A stretch of DNA of 64,000 nucleotides, taken from positions 1 to 64,000 of the forward strand of contig RXIW01000012.1 in the NCBI GenBank assembly GCA_003989065.1, in the 5' to 3' direction. Under the pieces are notes generated by a model. It worked only from the letters and a program-made list of their open reading frames with translations. It was not told where the DNA came from and did not search any database. Numbering within the stretch: the stretch's first letter is position 1; each line of letters begins with the position of its first letter. The position numbers and the translations under genes are program-made. Below, piece by piece: positions 1 to 9,587 of the stretch. The DNA comes from Candidatus Competibacteraceae bacterium. GTDB taxonomy: Bacteria; Pseudomonadota; Gammaproteobacteria; Competibacterales; Competibacteraceae.

Positions 1-99
1 GAGGTGGAGGCGTCGATCCTGGCGGCTTTCCCCAACGCCGATATTCTGATCCACGAAGACCCGAGCACCGAGCTGCCGCCGACGCCCTTGCCGAATTGA
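1..99 (+). CDS. C-terminal end of a cation diffusion facilitator (FieF-like) transporter, partial
   Basis: Frame 1 is open from the window edge to a TGA at 97-99, giving 32 residues. The stretch ILAAFPNADILIHEDP resembles the end of the cytoplasmic domain of FieF-type cation efflux proteins, which commonly finish with a phrase like FPxADVxIHxDP followed by a short tail. Members export zinc or iron(II) as inner-membrane proton antiporters. Only this end is visible, so membrane segments and metal sites cannot be checked. Family assignment rests on one short motif. Confidence 0.55.
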   Translation, partial: EVEASILAAFPNADILIHEDPSTELPPTPLPN

Positions 100-128
100 G
101 GCGCGGGCGGAGGGTTGTGCGTCCAGCT

Positions 129-1100
129 TCAATAAGCGGTCAGCTGCATCCCTTCAACTGGGGTGAAACCGTGGTTGTCGCGGTCGGCGAATTCGAACGG
201 CACGGCGACCAGTTCCATTCCGGCGTTGCGCTGAATGGCGAAATGCAGATGCGGGCCAGTGGAAAACCCGGTATTGCCTGAGTTGGCCAGCCAGGTGCCG
301 CGCGCCACTCGCGCGCCGGGCGCGACTCGCACCGAATCGGGGTGGAGATGGGCGTACACCGCCATGGTGCCGTCGTCGTGCAGGATTCGCACAGCGTTGG
401 CGCGGGTCTGGTATTTGGGATCGGTGCCACCATCCAGGAAATCGTCGGCGATTTCCATCACCACGCCGGCGCGGGCAGCCCAAACCGGCGTACCCAGCGG
501 CAGGCTGATATCCACTGCGTAACGACTCTGTGGATGCTGGTGGCTGAACGCGCCGTCGAACGCTTGGGTAATGCGAAAATGCTGGCCTGGAGCGAACGGC
601 GGGGCATAGGGCTGCTCGGGCCGATGCTCGGCGGCGGGATCGCCCAGCACGGCGCGGGCGTGGTAGGCATAGCCCCAACCGGGTCCGGTGGGGTGGAAGG
701 TGACCGCCACCACTTCCGAACGGGCCGGCACCACCACCCGCGCCGGTAGCGGAGGATCGGTGCGCATATTCCGCAAGCGCTCGGCGGTGATCTCCACCTG
801 GATGGGACCGTAATAATCGTTGACCGCCACCAGGACCGGGGCGTCCGTCGTGCCCCGATTGCGGATGCTGACCTTGGCCGGCAACTCGCTGACCGGCAGG
901 GGCTTCACCGTCACCGGGGTGTTGGCGTCGGCGGGCGGGCGGTCGGCAAAGACCCAGGCTCCGCTGGCATCCTGATATTGGTACATCTGCTTGGCCGCCG
1001 CCGGTTGGAGGGCCGACAGTCCGGCGATCGCCGCCAGCAGAATGAAGAACCAGTCGAATGCCGCTGATCGTCTGGGTCGGATGTCGATTGCCCGAGCCAT
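129..1100 (-). CDS. Secreted M23 (LytM-type) metallopeptidase with N-terminal DUF4124-like region
   Basis: The 323-residue product probably trims peptidoglycan cross-links in the periplasm. An N-terminal hydrophobic segment ending near AAA-K (residues about 15-36) looks like a signal peptide. A YQYQDASGAWVFADRPP stretch matches the DUF4124 pattern. The C-terminal half has the M23 zinc ligands: HxxxxxxxxD in HQHPQSRYAVD, a YAHLH block, and HxH in GPHLHF. I chose ATG 1100 because the frame stays open upstream only across the neighbouring NAD(P)-binding gene, which has its own convincing translation; the two genes are then 8 bases apart and likely cotranscribed. The substrate is not evident. Confidence 0.85.
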   Translation of the reverse strand: MARAIDIRPRRSAAFDWFFILLAAIAGLSALQPAAAKQMYQYQDASGAWVFADRPPADANTPVTVKPLPVSELPAKVSIRNRGTTDAPVLVAVNDYYGPIQVEITAERLRNMRTDPPLPARVVVPARSEVVAVTFHPTGPGWGYAYHARAVLGDPAAEHRPEQPYAPPFAPGQHFRITQAFDGAFSHQHPQSRYAVDISLPLGTPVWAARAGVVMEIADDFLDGGTDPKYQTRANAVRILHDDGTMAVYAHLHPDSVRVAPGARVARGTWLANSGNTGFSTGPHLHFAIQRNAGMELVAVPFEFADRDNHGFTPVEGMQLTAY

Positions 1101-1108
1101 CGAGCGAT

Positions 1109-1768
1109 TCAGTCGTCGAAATAGTGGAAGTGCACCCCGTCCTGGGCGCTTTTGGCCAACTCCACCATGCGGGCGGCCACGGTTTCCGCCGCGACCGGCC
1201 GATAATGGCGGAACGGTCCCCAAGTGAACCAGGACCAGAGCGGCGCAAGACGCTGGCTCCAGTCCTCCAGCGGCCGGGATTCCTGGCGCTCGCCCAGCAG
1301 CAGCGAAGGGCGCAGGATATGGACCGCCTGAAAGGGCAGTTCGCTGACGTCCGCTTCGGCGCGGCCCTTGACGCGGCTGTAGAAGACCGGCGACCGAGGG
1401 TCGGCCCCGACCGTGGAGACCAGCAGGAAGCGAGGCACGCCCCGCGCCGCCGCCAGACGGGCCAGTTCGGCCACATAGATGTGATCGACCTTGGCAAAGG
1501 CTTCCGGCGAGCCCGCCGCGCGATGAGTGGTGCCGAGACAGCACAGCACCGCATCGGCGTCGATCGCCTTGGCGTGGTCGCTGAGATGGTCGAAATCCAC
1601 GATATGGACCCGCACTTTTGGCGACGAGCACGCCAGCGCTCGACGACTGAAGACGGTGACCACGCCGATCTGATCGTCGGACAGCAGCGCTTTCAGACAA
1701 TGCCCGCCGATCAGGCCGGTCGCTCCTACCAGTAAGACGCGCATTCCCACTTGTGATGATGTATCCAT
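1109..1768 (-). CDS. NAD(P)-binding Rossmann-fold protein (atypical short-chain dehydrogenase / HTATIP2-like)
   Basis: The 219-residue protein opens with VLLVGATGLIGGHCLKALL, a glycine-rich dinucleotide-binding motif. It contains the CCLGTT and FLLVSTVGADPRSPVFYSRVKGRAE stretches typical of bacterial proteins related to oxidoreductase HTATIP2. In that group the YxxxK pair (here YSRVK) lies in the active-site helix. The substrate is unknown. The start could be ATG 1768 or the internal ATG eight codons later (MRVLLVGATG), which fits the family better. It lies just upstream of the M23 peptidase on the same strand. Confidence 0.8.
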   Translation of the reverse strand: MDTSSQVGMRVLLVGATGLIGGHCLKALLSDDQIGVVTVFSRRALACSSPKVRVHIVDFDHLSDHAKAIDADAVLCCLGTTHRAAGSPEAFAKVDHIYVAELARLAAARGVPRFLLVSTVGADPRSPVFYSRVKGRAEADVSELPFQAVHILRPSLLLGERQESRPLEDWSQRLAPLWSWFTWGPFRHYRPVAAETVAARMVELAKSAQDGVHFHYFDD

Positions 1769-1922
1769 CGCCTATGCTCCCGATGGTGGAAACCCATGAT
1801 TCGAAGCAGTCATCCTCCGCTAAGCATAGCGGGACTCCGGTCGCTTTCCGGCAGCGCGCTCAACGGGGACGGGGAGGATGCTGCTAAACTTGCGCGCGTC
1901 TGCCATCTGCGAGGATTACGCC

Positions 1923-2957
1923 ATGCTTCGAACCCTGCTCGTCAGTTTGTTGTTGCTGGGCGCCAGCATCGCCGGCGCTGCCGAACCTCAGACCCTGGTG
2001 GTCTACAACTGGGCGGAATATCTGCCCAAGAAAGTGTTGCAGCAGTTCACCCGGGAAACCGGCATCAAGGTGCAGTATTCGACCTATGACAGCAACGAGG
2101 CCATGTACACCAAGGTCAAGACCGTCAAAGGCGAAGGATACGACCTGCTGGTGCCCTCCACCTACTATGTGGACCGGATGCGCCGCGAAGGGTTGCTGCA
2201 GCCGCTGGACAAGTCCCGCCTGAGCAACTTCGGCAATCTCAACCCGCGCCTGCTCAACCAACCCTACGACCCCGACAACCAGTACAGCATTCCCTACCTG
2301 TGGGGTACCACCGGCATCGCCTACAACGAAGCCAAGGTCGCGTCTGGCAAGCTGACCGGCTGGGCGGATCTGTGGGATCCGGCCTACAAGAACAAGCTGT
2401 TGCTGCTGAACGACATGCGCGAAGTGTTTTCGATGGGGCTCAAGGTGACCGGATATTCGATCAACACCACCGATGAGAATCAGATTCGCGCCGCCTACGA
2501 AAAACTGGCCGAGATCATGCCCAACGTGCGGGTGTTCGATGCCGAATCGCCCAAGACCAAGTTCCTGTCGCAGGAAGTGATGGCGGGGATGCTGTGGAAC
2601 GGCGAAGCCTATCAGGCCAGCCGGGAAAATCCCAAGATCCGCTACGTCTATCCGCGGGAAGGAGCCATGCAATGGATGGACAGTCTGGTGATTTCCGCCG
2701 GCGCCAAGAACCTGGACGGTGCGTATCGCTTCATCGACTTCGTGCTGCGGCCGGAGATCGCCAAGCAGATCTGCGAGGAGGTCGGCTATTCATCGCCCAA
2801 TCTGGCTGCTATCAAGCTGCTACCTGAGAAGGTTCGCAACAATCCGACCGTCTATCCATCCGATGCCGATCTGAAGAACGTCGAATTCCAGACTGACGTA
2901 GGCGCGGCCCTGCCGGTTTACGACCAGTACTGGCAGCGGTTGAAGGCCGGGCGCTGA
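1923..2957 (+). CDS. potD: Periplasmic polyamine (spermidine/putrescine)-binding protein
   Basis: The 344-residue product is a type 2 periplasmic binding protein for a polyamine ABC importer. An N-terminal hydrophobic signal peptide ends at about SIAGAAEP. It then follows Escherichia coli PotD closely: VYNWAEYLP, YSTYDSNEAMYTKVKT, YDLLVPSTYYVDRMR, YSIPYLWGTTGIAYN and WMDSLVISAGAKN. ATG 1923 is chosen over an upstream in-frame start at 1878 because it places the signal peptide at the N-terminus behind a GAGGA ribosome-binding site. No potABC genes adjoin it, so its membrane partners must lie elsewhere. PotF-type ligand choice cannot be excluded. Confidence 0.88.
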   Translation: MLRTLLVSLLLLGASIAGAAEPQTLVVYNWAEYLPKKVLQQFTRETGIKVQYSTYDSNEAMYTKVKTVKGEGYDLLVPSTYYVDRMRREGLLQPLDKSRLSNFGNLNPRLLNQPYDPDNQYSIPYLWGTTGIAYNEAKVASGKLTGWADLWDPAYKNKLLLLNDMREVFSMGLKVTGYSINTTDENQIRAAYEKLAEIMPNVRVFDAESPKTKFLSQEVMAGMLWNGEAYQASRENPKIRYVYPREGAMQWMDSLVISAGAKNLDGAYRFIDFVLRPEIAKQICEEVGYSSPNLAAIKLLPEKVRNNPTVYPSDADLKNVEFQTDVGAALPVYDQYWQRLKAGR

Positions 2958-2978
2958 GGCCGGGGAGATGGTTTTTTC

Positions 2979-3000
2979 GCCCCCGGTTTGGCGGGGGCGG
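2979..3000. other. GC-rich hairpin between convergent genes
   Basis: An 8-bp perfect stem (CGCCCCCG and CGGGGGCG) encloses a 6-base loop between the stops of potD and the ferredoxin gene. The T-run lies before the hairpin on the plus strand, so neither strand has a canonical intrinsic terminator. It may still help transcription stop between the convergent genes. Confidence 0.4.
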
Positions 3001-3013
3001 CGCGGGGGGAAGG

Positions 3014-3283
<270 letters not shown>

Positions 3284-3385
3284 CTATTCGATTGGCCGCC
3301 GGTTTGGGTCCGGCGGTCGATACATGAAAACCCGGCGCGATCGTCACGAGTCGGACCGGATTACCTAGCATTCTACTCAACTATT

Positions 3386-3907
<522 letters not shown>

Positions 3908-3910
3908 TTA

Positions 3911-4549
3911 TCAGAAAACATCGTCGGCAAGGCAACCGTGCGACCGGGATTGGCCGGCGATGGGATCGGCGGCTGGAGCGTGCCGTCGCGCCAGCCGATA
4001 GCTGACCATGCCGGCGACCTTTTCGCGATACAGCGTCCAGTGGGTGGGCAGCGGCAGCTTGGTGTGATCCCGTTCTGCTTCCAGGTAGATCCAGCTGCTG
4101 TCGGCCAGCCAGCCGCCGGCCTCCAGCGCCGCGCAGACCGGTTCTAACAGCCCCTGTCCGAACGGCGGATCGAGCAGCACGATGTCGAACGGCGTGGCCG
4201 GCTGGCGCAGCCAGGCCAGCGCATCGGCCATCTCGACCTGGGCGTGAGCGGCTTGCAACCGCGCCAGATTGGCGTGCAGGGCGCGAACCGCAACCGGGTG
4301 TTGTTCGACCAGCACCACCTCCGCCGCCCCGCGCGACAGGGCTTCGATGCCGAGCGCGCCGCTGCCAGCGAACAGGTCCAGGCAACGCGCGCCGGGCAGG
4401 ACGGGAGCCAGCCAGTTGAACAGGGTTTCCCGCACCCGGTCCGGAGTCGGGCGCAACCCTGGCAGGTCGGGGAATTCCAGTTGTCGGGTGCGCCACTGGC
4501 CGGCGATGATGCGGAGCTGGCTGGGCGTGTGGTGATCGCGTCGGTTCAT
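3911..4549 (-). CDS. rsmD: 16S rRNA (guanine(966)-N(2))-methyltransferase
   Basis: RsmD uses S-adenosylmethionine to methylate G966 in 30S subunits. The 212-residue product shows LRIIAGQWRTRQLEFP near the start, LRPTPDRVRETLFNWL, the SAM-binding motif CLDLFAGSGALGIEALSRGA, and the catalytic DPPF tetrad in DIVLLDPPFGQGLLEP. Length and motif order fit the family. It is divergent from ftsY, the common arrangement of this gene pair. The roughly 25 C-terminal residues after the core are not conserved. Confidence 0.95.
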   Translation of the reverse strand: MNRRDHHTPSQLRIIAGQWRTRQLEFPDLPGLRPTPDRVRETLFNWLAPVLPGARCLDLFAGSGALGIEALSRGAAEVVLVEQHPVAVRALHANLARLQAAHAQVEMADALAWLRQPATPFDIVLLDPPFGQGLLEPVCAALEAGGWLADSSWIYLEAERDHTKLPLPTHWTLYREKVAGMVSYRLARRHAPAADPIAGQSRSHGCLADDVF

Positions 4550-4722
4550 GGCACGATTCGCTGAGCGGGTCTGAAGATTCGACAGTTTCCATTGGGTTCG
4601 GGTCTGCGATCAAGCGCGTCGATTTTCGAGCGTGCGGGCGAGGGCAGGGTAGTGACTGCGCCAGACTGGCCGAACTGCTACGATAGGTCTGGCCATTGCC
4701 GATCGCATATAACGAATTCACC

Positions 4723-5778
4723 ATGACCGACGAAACCCCAGAACGCAAGAAATCCAGCCTGTTCGAGGTGTTGAACCGCCCCATCCGCCTGCCGTTTGGC
4801 AAGGAGCGCCCGCCCGAGCCGGCGGTCGAATCGACCGAATCGGTCGAGCCCAAGCCCGAGCGTTTTTCCCGCCTGCGCGACCGTTTGCGGCGCACCCGCC
4901 AAAATCTGGTGTCCGGTTTGGGCAGTCTGTTCGCCGGCCGGAAGCTGGACGACGATGCTCTGGAGGAACTGGAAAGCCGGCTGCTGATGGCCGATGTCGG
5001 GGTGGAGGTGACCCATCAGTTGATGAAACATCTGGCCGAGCGGGTTTCGCGCCAGCAACTGAATGACGCGCCGGCCTTACTACAGACCTTGCACGACGAA
5101 TTGCGCGCCATCCTCGCGCCCTGCGACCAGCCGCTCCAGATCGGTTCGGCCCGGCCCTACGCCATCCTGATGGTCGGGGTCAACGGCGCTGGCAAGACCA
5201 CCACCATCGGCAAGCTGGCCAAGAAGCTGCAGCAGGATGGCCATTCGGTGCTGCTGGCGGCGGGCGATACCTTTCGCGCTGCGGCGGTCGAACAGTTGCA
5301 GGTCTGGGGCGAGCGTAACCGGATTCCGGTGATTGCCCAGCAAAGCGGAGCCGATGCCGCCTCGGTGATTTTCGATGCGGTGCAGGCGGCCAAGGCCCGG
5401 CAGATCGAGGTCGTGATCGCCGATACCGCCGGCCGATTGCACACCCAGTCCAATCTGATGGAAGAGCTGAAGAAGATCAAACGGGTGATGGGCAAGGTGG
5501 ATGCCGCCGCCCCGCACGAGGTCTGGCTGGTGGTGGACGCCAGCACCGGCCAGAACGCGCTGAATCAGGCGGTGCAGTTCCATGAGGCGGTGGGCGTGAC
5601 CGGGCTGATCCTGACCAAGCTGGATGGTACCGCCAAGGGCGGCATCGTGTTCGCCATTGCCCGTCGCCTGGGGTTGCCGATCCGTTTTATCGGCGTCGGC
5701 GAAAGCATCGAAGATCTGCGCCCCTTCGACGCCGCCGAATTCGTCGCTGCGCTGCTGGGCGGCGAGGACGACGACTGA
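4723..5778 (+). CDS. ftsY: Signal recognition particle receptor FtsY
   Basis: FtsY is the membrane-associated GTPase that docks SRP-ribosome complexes at the Sec translocon. The 351-residue protein has a short charged N-terminal A region, an N domain, and a G domain with GVNGAGKTTTIGKLA (P-loop), DTFRAAAVEQL, DTAGR, and TKLDGTAKGG. Its A region is much shorter than in Escherichia coli, as in many other bacteria. ATG 4723 is chosen over an in-frame TTG at 4696. The usual downstream ftsE and ftsX are absent here, and rpoH follows directly. Confidence 0.95.
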   Translation: MTDETPERKKSSLFEVLNRPIRLPFGKERPPEPAVESTESVEPKPERFSRLRDRLRRTRQNLVSGLGSLFAGRKLDDDALEELESRLLMADVGVEVTHQLMKHLAERVSRQQLNDAPALLQTLHDELRAILAPCDQPLQIGSARPYAILMVGVNGAGKTTTIGKLAKKLQQDGHSVLLAAGDTFRAAAVEQLQVWGERNRIPVIAQQSGADAASVIFDAVQAAKARQIEVVIADTAGRLHTQSNLMEELKKIKRVMGKVDAAAPHEVWLVVDASTGQNALNQAVQFHEAVGVTGLILTKLDGTAKGGIVFAIARRLGLPIRFIGVGESIEDLRPFDAAEFVAALLGGEDDD

Positions 5779-5805
5779 CCGGGCGCAGGGAACTCCAGCG
5801 CAGGT

Positions 5806-5835
5806 TTGGCACTCCAAGAATGCGAGTGCTAAAAT
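5806..5835 (+). promoter_or_regulatory. CIRCE operator overlapping a sigma-70-like promoter, upstream of rpoH
   Basis: TTGGCACTC, nine bases, then GAGTGCTAA (5806-5832) matches the HrcA operator CIRCE (TTAGCACTC-N9-GAGTGCTAA) with one mismatch, at 5808. The element overlaps a possible promoter: TTGGCA at 5806-5811 and TAAAAT at 5830-5835, 18 bases apart. The rpoH start is 40 bases past the operator. HrcA bound here would be expected to block transcription. The match to the operator is seen directly; regulation is inferred. Confidence 0.85.
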
Positions 5836-5871
5836 AGCTTCCAACAGGTTTGGAGTGATAGGGAGGAGAGA

Positions 5872-6753
5872 ATGACGATGACAGCAACTGCACTGGTTCC
5901 CCGTATGCAGAATTTGCCGGCGCTGGTCGACAGCGTGGACAGCTACATCCATGCGGTCAATCGGGTGCCGATGCTGAGTGCTGAGGAAGAGCAGGAGCTG
6001 GCCCAGCGGTTGCGGCTACGCAACGATCTGGAAGCGGCGCAACGGCTGATCGTGGCTCATCTGCGCTTCGTGGTGCACGTCGCTCGTGGTTACATCGGTT
6101 ATGGGTTGCCGCTGGCCGATCTGATTCAGGAAGGCAATGTCGGTCTGATGAAAGCGGTCAAGCGTTTCGACCCGGCGCATGGGGTGCGGCTGGTGTCGTT
6201 CGCCGTGCACTGGATTCGGGCGGAGATTCACGAATTCATCCTGCGCAACTGGCGGATCGTCAAGGTCGCCACCACCAAGGCGCAGCGCAAGCTGTTCTTC
6301 AAACTGCGTGGGTCGCGCAAGCGGCTGGGCTGGATGAACAGCGAAGAAATCAATACCGTGGCGCGGGAGTTGGGCGTGAGCGCCGACACCGTGGTGGAAA
6401 TGGAATCGCGACTGAGCGGTCATGACGTACCGTTCGACCCGATCCCGGAAACGGACGGCGACGGCGAGTCCGAGAGTTTCTCCCCGGCTGCCTATTTGCG
6501 CGACGAGCAGGCCGACCCGGCCGACGCGCTGGAGCAGGACGACTGGGAAGAGCAGACCACCAGCCGCTTGAGCGCGGCGCTGGAGCAGCTGGACCCGCGC
6601 AGCCGCGATATCGTCCGGCGACGCTGGCTGAATGACGACAAACCGACCCTGCACGAATTGGCCGCCGAGTACCACATTTCGGCCGAACGGGTCCGGCAGT
6701 TGGAAACCAACGCCATGAAGAAGCTGCGCACTGCCCTGCCGGCGCCAGCCTGA
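5872..6753 (+). CDS. rpoH: RNA polymerase sigma-32 (heat-shock) factor
   Basis: The 293-residue protein directs RNA polymerase to heat-shock promoters. It contains the region 2 core ([25 protein letters not shown], split over residues 65-90), [20 protein letters not shown], and the RpoH-box [11 protein letters not shown] at residues 137-147, which distinguishes sigma-32 from other group 3 factors. Region 4 ends with [16 protein letters not shown] strong GGGAGGAG ribosome-binding site precedes the ATG. It sits behind a CIRCE operator and ends at a clear terminator, so it is probably its own transcription unit. Confidence 0.96.
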   Translation: MTMTATALVPRMQNLPALVDSVDSYIHAVNRVPMLSAEEEQELAQRLRLRNDLEAAQRLIVAHLRFVVHVARGYIGYGLPLADLIQEGNVGLMKAVKRFDPAHGVRLVSFAVHWIRAEIHEFILRNWRIVKVATTKAQRKLFFKLRGSRKRLGWMNSEEINTVARELGVSADTVVEMESRLSGHDVPFDPIPETDGDGESESFSPAAYLRDEQADPADALEQDDWEEQTTSRLSAALEQLDPRSRDIVRRRWLNDDKPTLHELAAEYHISAERVRQLETNAMKKLRTALPAPA

Positions 6754-6772
6754 AGACCAATTGATTTCCAAG

Positions 6773-6797
6773 AACCCGCCGCATGGCGGGTTTTTTT
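6773..6797 (+). terminator. Rho-independent terminator after rpoH
   Basis: AACCCGCC and GGCGGGTT pair around a GCAT loop and run into seven T residues. It lies 19 bases after the rpoH stop and ends 12 bases before the ltaE start. Confidence 0.9.
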
Positions 6798-6809
6798 GCG
6801 GGAGACCCC

Positions 6810-7850
6810 ATGGACCAGCCCATCTGTCAATTCGCCAGCGACAACTATTCGGGCATCTGCCCGGAAGCGCTGGATGCCCTGCTCGCCGCCAACCAGGGCG
6901 ATGCGCCCGCCTACGGTAACGATCCGTGGACGCAGAAGGCCGCCGACCGTTTTCGCGACCAGTTCGAGACCGATTGCGAAGTGTTTTTCGTTTTCAACGG
7001 CACCGCGGCCAATGCCCTATCGCTGGCGGCGCTGTGCCAGTCCTATCACAGCGTGATTTGCCAGGAAACCGCCCATATCGAGACCGACGAATGCGGTGCG
7101 CCGGAATTCGCTTCCAACGGCTCCAAGCTGCTGCCGGCCCGCGGTGAGAACGGACGGCTCGATCCGGTCGAGGTGGAACGGCTGATTACCCGTCGGTCCG
7201 ATATCCACTTTCCCAAACCCAAGGTGATCAGCGTGACTCAGGCCACCGAACTGGGCACGGTCTACGATCTGGACCATCTGCACGCGCTGCGGGAGCTGGC
7301 CAGCCATTACAGTTTGAAAATCCACATGGACGGCGCGCGCTTCGCCAATGCCGTGGCGACCCTGGGCAAGACTCCGGCGCAATTGAGCTGGCAGGCTGGT
7401 GTGGATGTGCTGTGTCTGGGCGGAACCAAGAACGGTATGGCGGTGGGCGAGGCGATCCTGTTCTTCGATCGCGAGCTGGCGACCGATTTCGCCTGGCGGT
7501 GCAAGCAGGCCGGGCAACTGGCCTCCAAGATGCGGTTCATCGCCGCGCCGTGGCTAGGGGTGCTGGACAGCGGGGCCTGGTTGCACAACGCCCGCCACGC
7601 CAATGAGATGGCCGCCTATCTCGAACAGCGCCTGCGGGAGGTTGCTGGCCTGGAACCGCTGTTTCCGCGCCAGGCCAATTCGGTGTTTCTGGCCCTGGAT
7701 CCGAGGGTGATCGAGCGGCTACACGCCCAGGGCTGGCAGTTCTACACCTTCATCGGCGTCGGCAGTGCCCGCTTGATGTGTTCCTGGAACACGACCCGCG
7801 AGGCGGTCGATCGCTTCATGATCGATCTGGCCCAGGCGTTGCACTCATGA
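6810..7850 (+). CDS. ltaE: Low-specificity L-threonine aldolase (PLP-dependent)
   Basis: The enzyme cleaves L-threonine or L-allo-threonine to glycine and acetaldehyde. The 346-residue product has the beta-eliminating lyase fold: [14 protein letters not shown] at the start, [42 protein letters not shown], and the pyridoxal-phosphate lysine region [17 protein letters not shown] 6810 lies behind GGGAGA; an upstream in-frame start would fall inside the rpoH terminator. The stop overlaps the murB start (ATGA), implying translational coupling. Confidence 0.9.
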   Translation: MDQPICQFASDNYSGICPEALDALLAANQGDAPAYGNDPWTQKAADRFRDQFETDCEVFFVFNGTAANALSLAALCQSYHSVICQETAHIETDECGAPEFASNGSKLLPARGENGRLDPVEVERLITRRSDIHFPKPKVISVTQATELGTVYDLDHLHALRELASHYSLKIHMDGARFANAVATLGKTPAQLSWQAGVDVLCLGGTKNGMAVGEAILFFDRELATDFAWRCKQAGQLASKMRFIAAPWLGVLDSGAWLHNARHANEMAAYLEQRLREVAGLEPLFPRQANSVFLALDPRVIERLHAQGWQFYTFIGVGSARLMCSWNTTREAVDRFMIDLAQALHS

Positions 7851-8872
7851 CCGAGGGGTTACTGCAGCGCGGGGTGTCTTTGCAGCGCTTCAATACCTTC
7901 GGGCTGCCGGCGCGAGCGGCCTGGTTCGCTGCGATCGACGCGCCGGAGCAACTGGCCACGCTGATGGCCGATCCGGAATGGCGACTTCGACGGCGCTTCG
8001 TGCTGGGCGGCGGCAGCAATCTGGTGCTGACCGGCGACTTCGACGGGCTGGTGTTGCAGGTGCGGATTTCCGGTCGGGAGCCGGTCGGCGAAGAGGCCGA
8101 CGCTTGGCTGGTGCGGGCCGGCGCGGGTGAGAACTGGCACGACTTGGTACGCTGGACCCTGGCGCAGGGCTGGCCGGGCCTGGAAAACCTGTCGCTGATT
8201 CCGGGCACGGTCGGGGCCGCGCCGGTGCAGAACATCGGGGCCTATGGCCTGGAGATGGCCGAGCGTTTCCAGCAGTTGGAGGCGATCGATCTGGAGACCG
8301 GCGCGGCGGTGACGTTCGATCGGGACGCCTGCCGGTTCGGTTACCGCGATAGTGTGTTCAAGAAGGCCGCCGCTGGGCGTTTTCTGATCACTCATGTGAC
8401 ATTTCGCCTGCCCAAGCGCTGGCGGCCGGCGACCGGCTATGCCGACGTGGCGCAGGAGCTGGAGGCGCGCCGGATCGCCCAGCCGACGGCGCAGGACATT
8501 TCCGACGCGGTGATCGCGATCCGCACCCGCAAGCTGCCCGACCCGGCCCGCATCGGCAATGCCGGCAGCTTCTTCAAGAATCCGGTGGTGGACGTTGCCG
8601 CCTTCGCCGAGCTGGCCGCGCGTTTTCCGGAACTGCCGTACTATCCGCAGCCGGAGGGTTCGGTGAAACTGGCCGCTGGCTGGCTGATCGACCGCTGTGG
8701 TTGGAAAGGGCGGGATCTCGGCCCGGTCGGGGTCTACGAGCGTCAGGCGCTGGTGCTGGTCAATCGCGGTGGGGCGCGCGGCGAAGACGTGCTGCGGCTG
8801 GCGCGGGCGATTCAGGCATCGGTACGGAGCACTTTCGGGGTGGAGCTGGAACCGGAACCGGTGTTGCTGTGA
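7847..8872 (+). CDS. murB: UDP-N-acetylenolpyruvoylglucosamine reductase
   Basis: MurB is the FAD-dependent enzyme that reduces UDP-GlcNAc-enolpyruvate to UDP-MurNAc in cytoplasmic peptidoglycan synthesis. Signatures in the 341-residue protein are [67 protein letters not shown], and [12 protein letters not shown] with the catalytic serine. The length fits the type I (Escherichia coli-like) MurB. It overlaps ltaE by four bases, an unusual neighbour for murB. Confidence 0.96.
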   Translation: MTEGLLQRGVSLQRFNTFGLPARAAWFAAIDAPEQLATLMADPEWRLRRRFVLGGGSNLVLTGDFDGLVLQVRISGREPVGEEADAWLVRAGAGENWHDLVRWTLAQGWPGLENLSLIPGTVGAAPVQNIGAYGLEMAERFQQLEAIDLETGAAVTFDRDACRFGYRDSVFKKAAAGRFLITHVTFRLPKRWRPATGYADVAQELEARRIAQPTAQDISDAVIAIRTRKLPDPARIGNAGSFFKNPVVDVAAFAELAARFPELPYYPQPEGSVKLAAGWLIDRCGWKGRDLGPVGVYERQALVLVNRGGARGEDVLRLARAIQASVRSTFGVELEPEPVLL

Positions 8873-8938
8873 GGCTGGATCGATCCGGTTGCCGCCGGTT
8901 CGGCTGGTTCTGATTTCAAGCCGGCGAGTCGGCGTCCG

Positions 8939-9574
8939 TCACTGCCGCAACACCGGCTCCAGCACCGTCCACACATTGTCCAGGATCCGAGGCTGCCCCG
9001 CGGCGCGCGGATGCAGACCGTCGTCCTGTATCAACTCCGGGTGGCCAGCGACGCCATCGAGCATGAAGGGAATCAACGGGATAGCATACTGGTGGGCGAC
9101 CTCGCCAAAGGTTGCCTGAAACTTTTGCGTGTAGAGCGGGCCATAATTTGGCGGAATCCGCATCTCGGCCAGCAGGACCTGGGCGCCGGCCTTCTGGGCC
9201 AGTTCGATCAGTTGCGCCAGATTGGCCGCCATCGCCATCGGCGGTTGGCCGCGCAAGCCGTCGTTGGCCCCGAGCTCCAGGATGAGGATGGCGGGATGCT
9301 GCTGCGCCAGCGCTGCCGGCAGCCGATTCAAGCCACCGCTGGTGGTGTCGCCGCTGATGCTGGCGTTGACCACGCGATGGGGATAGCCGCGTTCCGTCAG
9401 CCGATCCTGCAGCAGCTTGACCCAGCCCTGGTCGACCGGAATGCCATAGGCCGCGCTCAGGCTGTCGCCCAGCACCAGAATCACCGGCTCTTCGGCGCGG
9501 GCCGCCGGCAGGAACGAAAGCAGCAGCCACCACACCAACAGCGGCAAACAGCGAGAATGATCGATTTTCGTCAT
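8939..9574 (-). CDS. tesA: Periplasmic SGNH-family esterase / acyl-CoA thioesterase I
   Basis: The 211-residue hydrolase has a signal peptide (hydrophobic residues about 10-26, ending near ARA-EE). The SGNH blocks are present: GDSLSAAYG with the nucleophilic serine, NASISGDTTSGG, LGANDGLRG, and the C-terminal DGLHP with catalytic Asp and His. Family members act on acyl thioesters, lysophospholipids and aryl esters. It is divergent from an ABC transporter ATPase gene, the same arrangement as tesA and ybbA in Escherichia coli. Confidence 0.92.
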   Translation of the reverse strand: MTKIDHSRCLPLLVWWLLLSFLPAARAEEPVILVLGDSLSAAYGIPVDQGWVKLLQDRLTERGYPHRVVNASISGDTTSGGLNRLPAALAQQHPAILILELGANDGLRGQPPMAMAANLAQLIELAQKAGAQVLLAEMRIPPNYGPLYTQKFQATFGEVAHQYAIPLIPFMLDGVAGHPELIQDDGLHPRAAGQPRILDNVWTVLEPVLRQ

Positions 9575-9587
9575 CGGAGAGGGGTCA

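Noticed and set aside
1101..1700. Long upstream extension of the M23 peptidase frame
   Set aside because: It is antisense-like, low-quality sequence lying over the NAD(P)-binding gene in another frame; the signal peptide only makes sense from ATG 1100.
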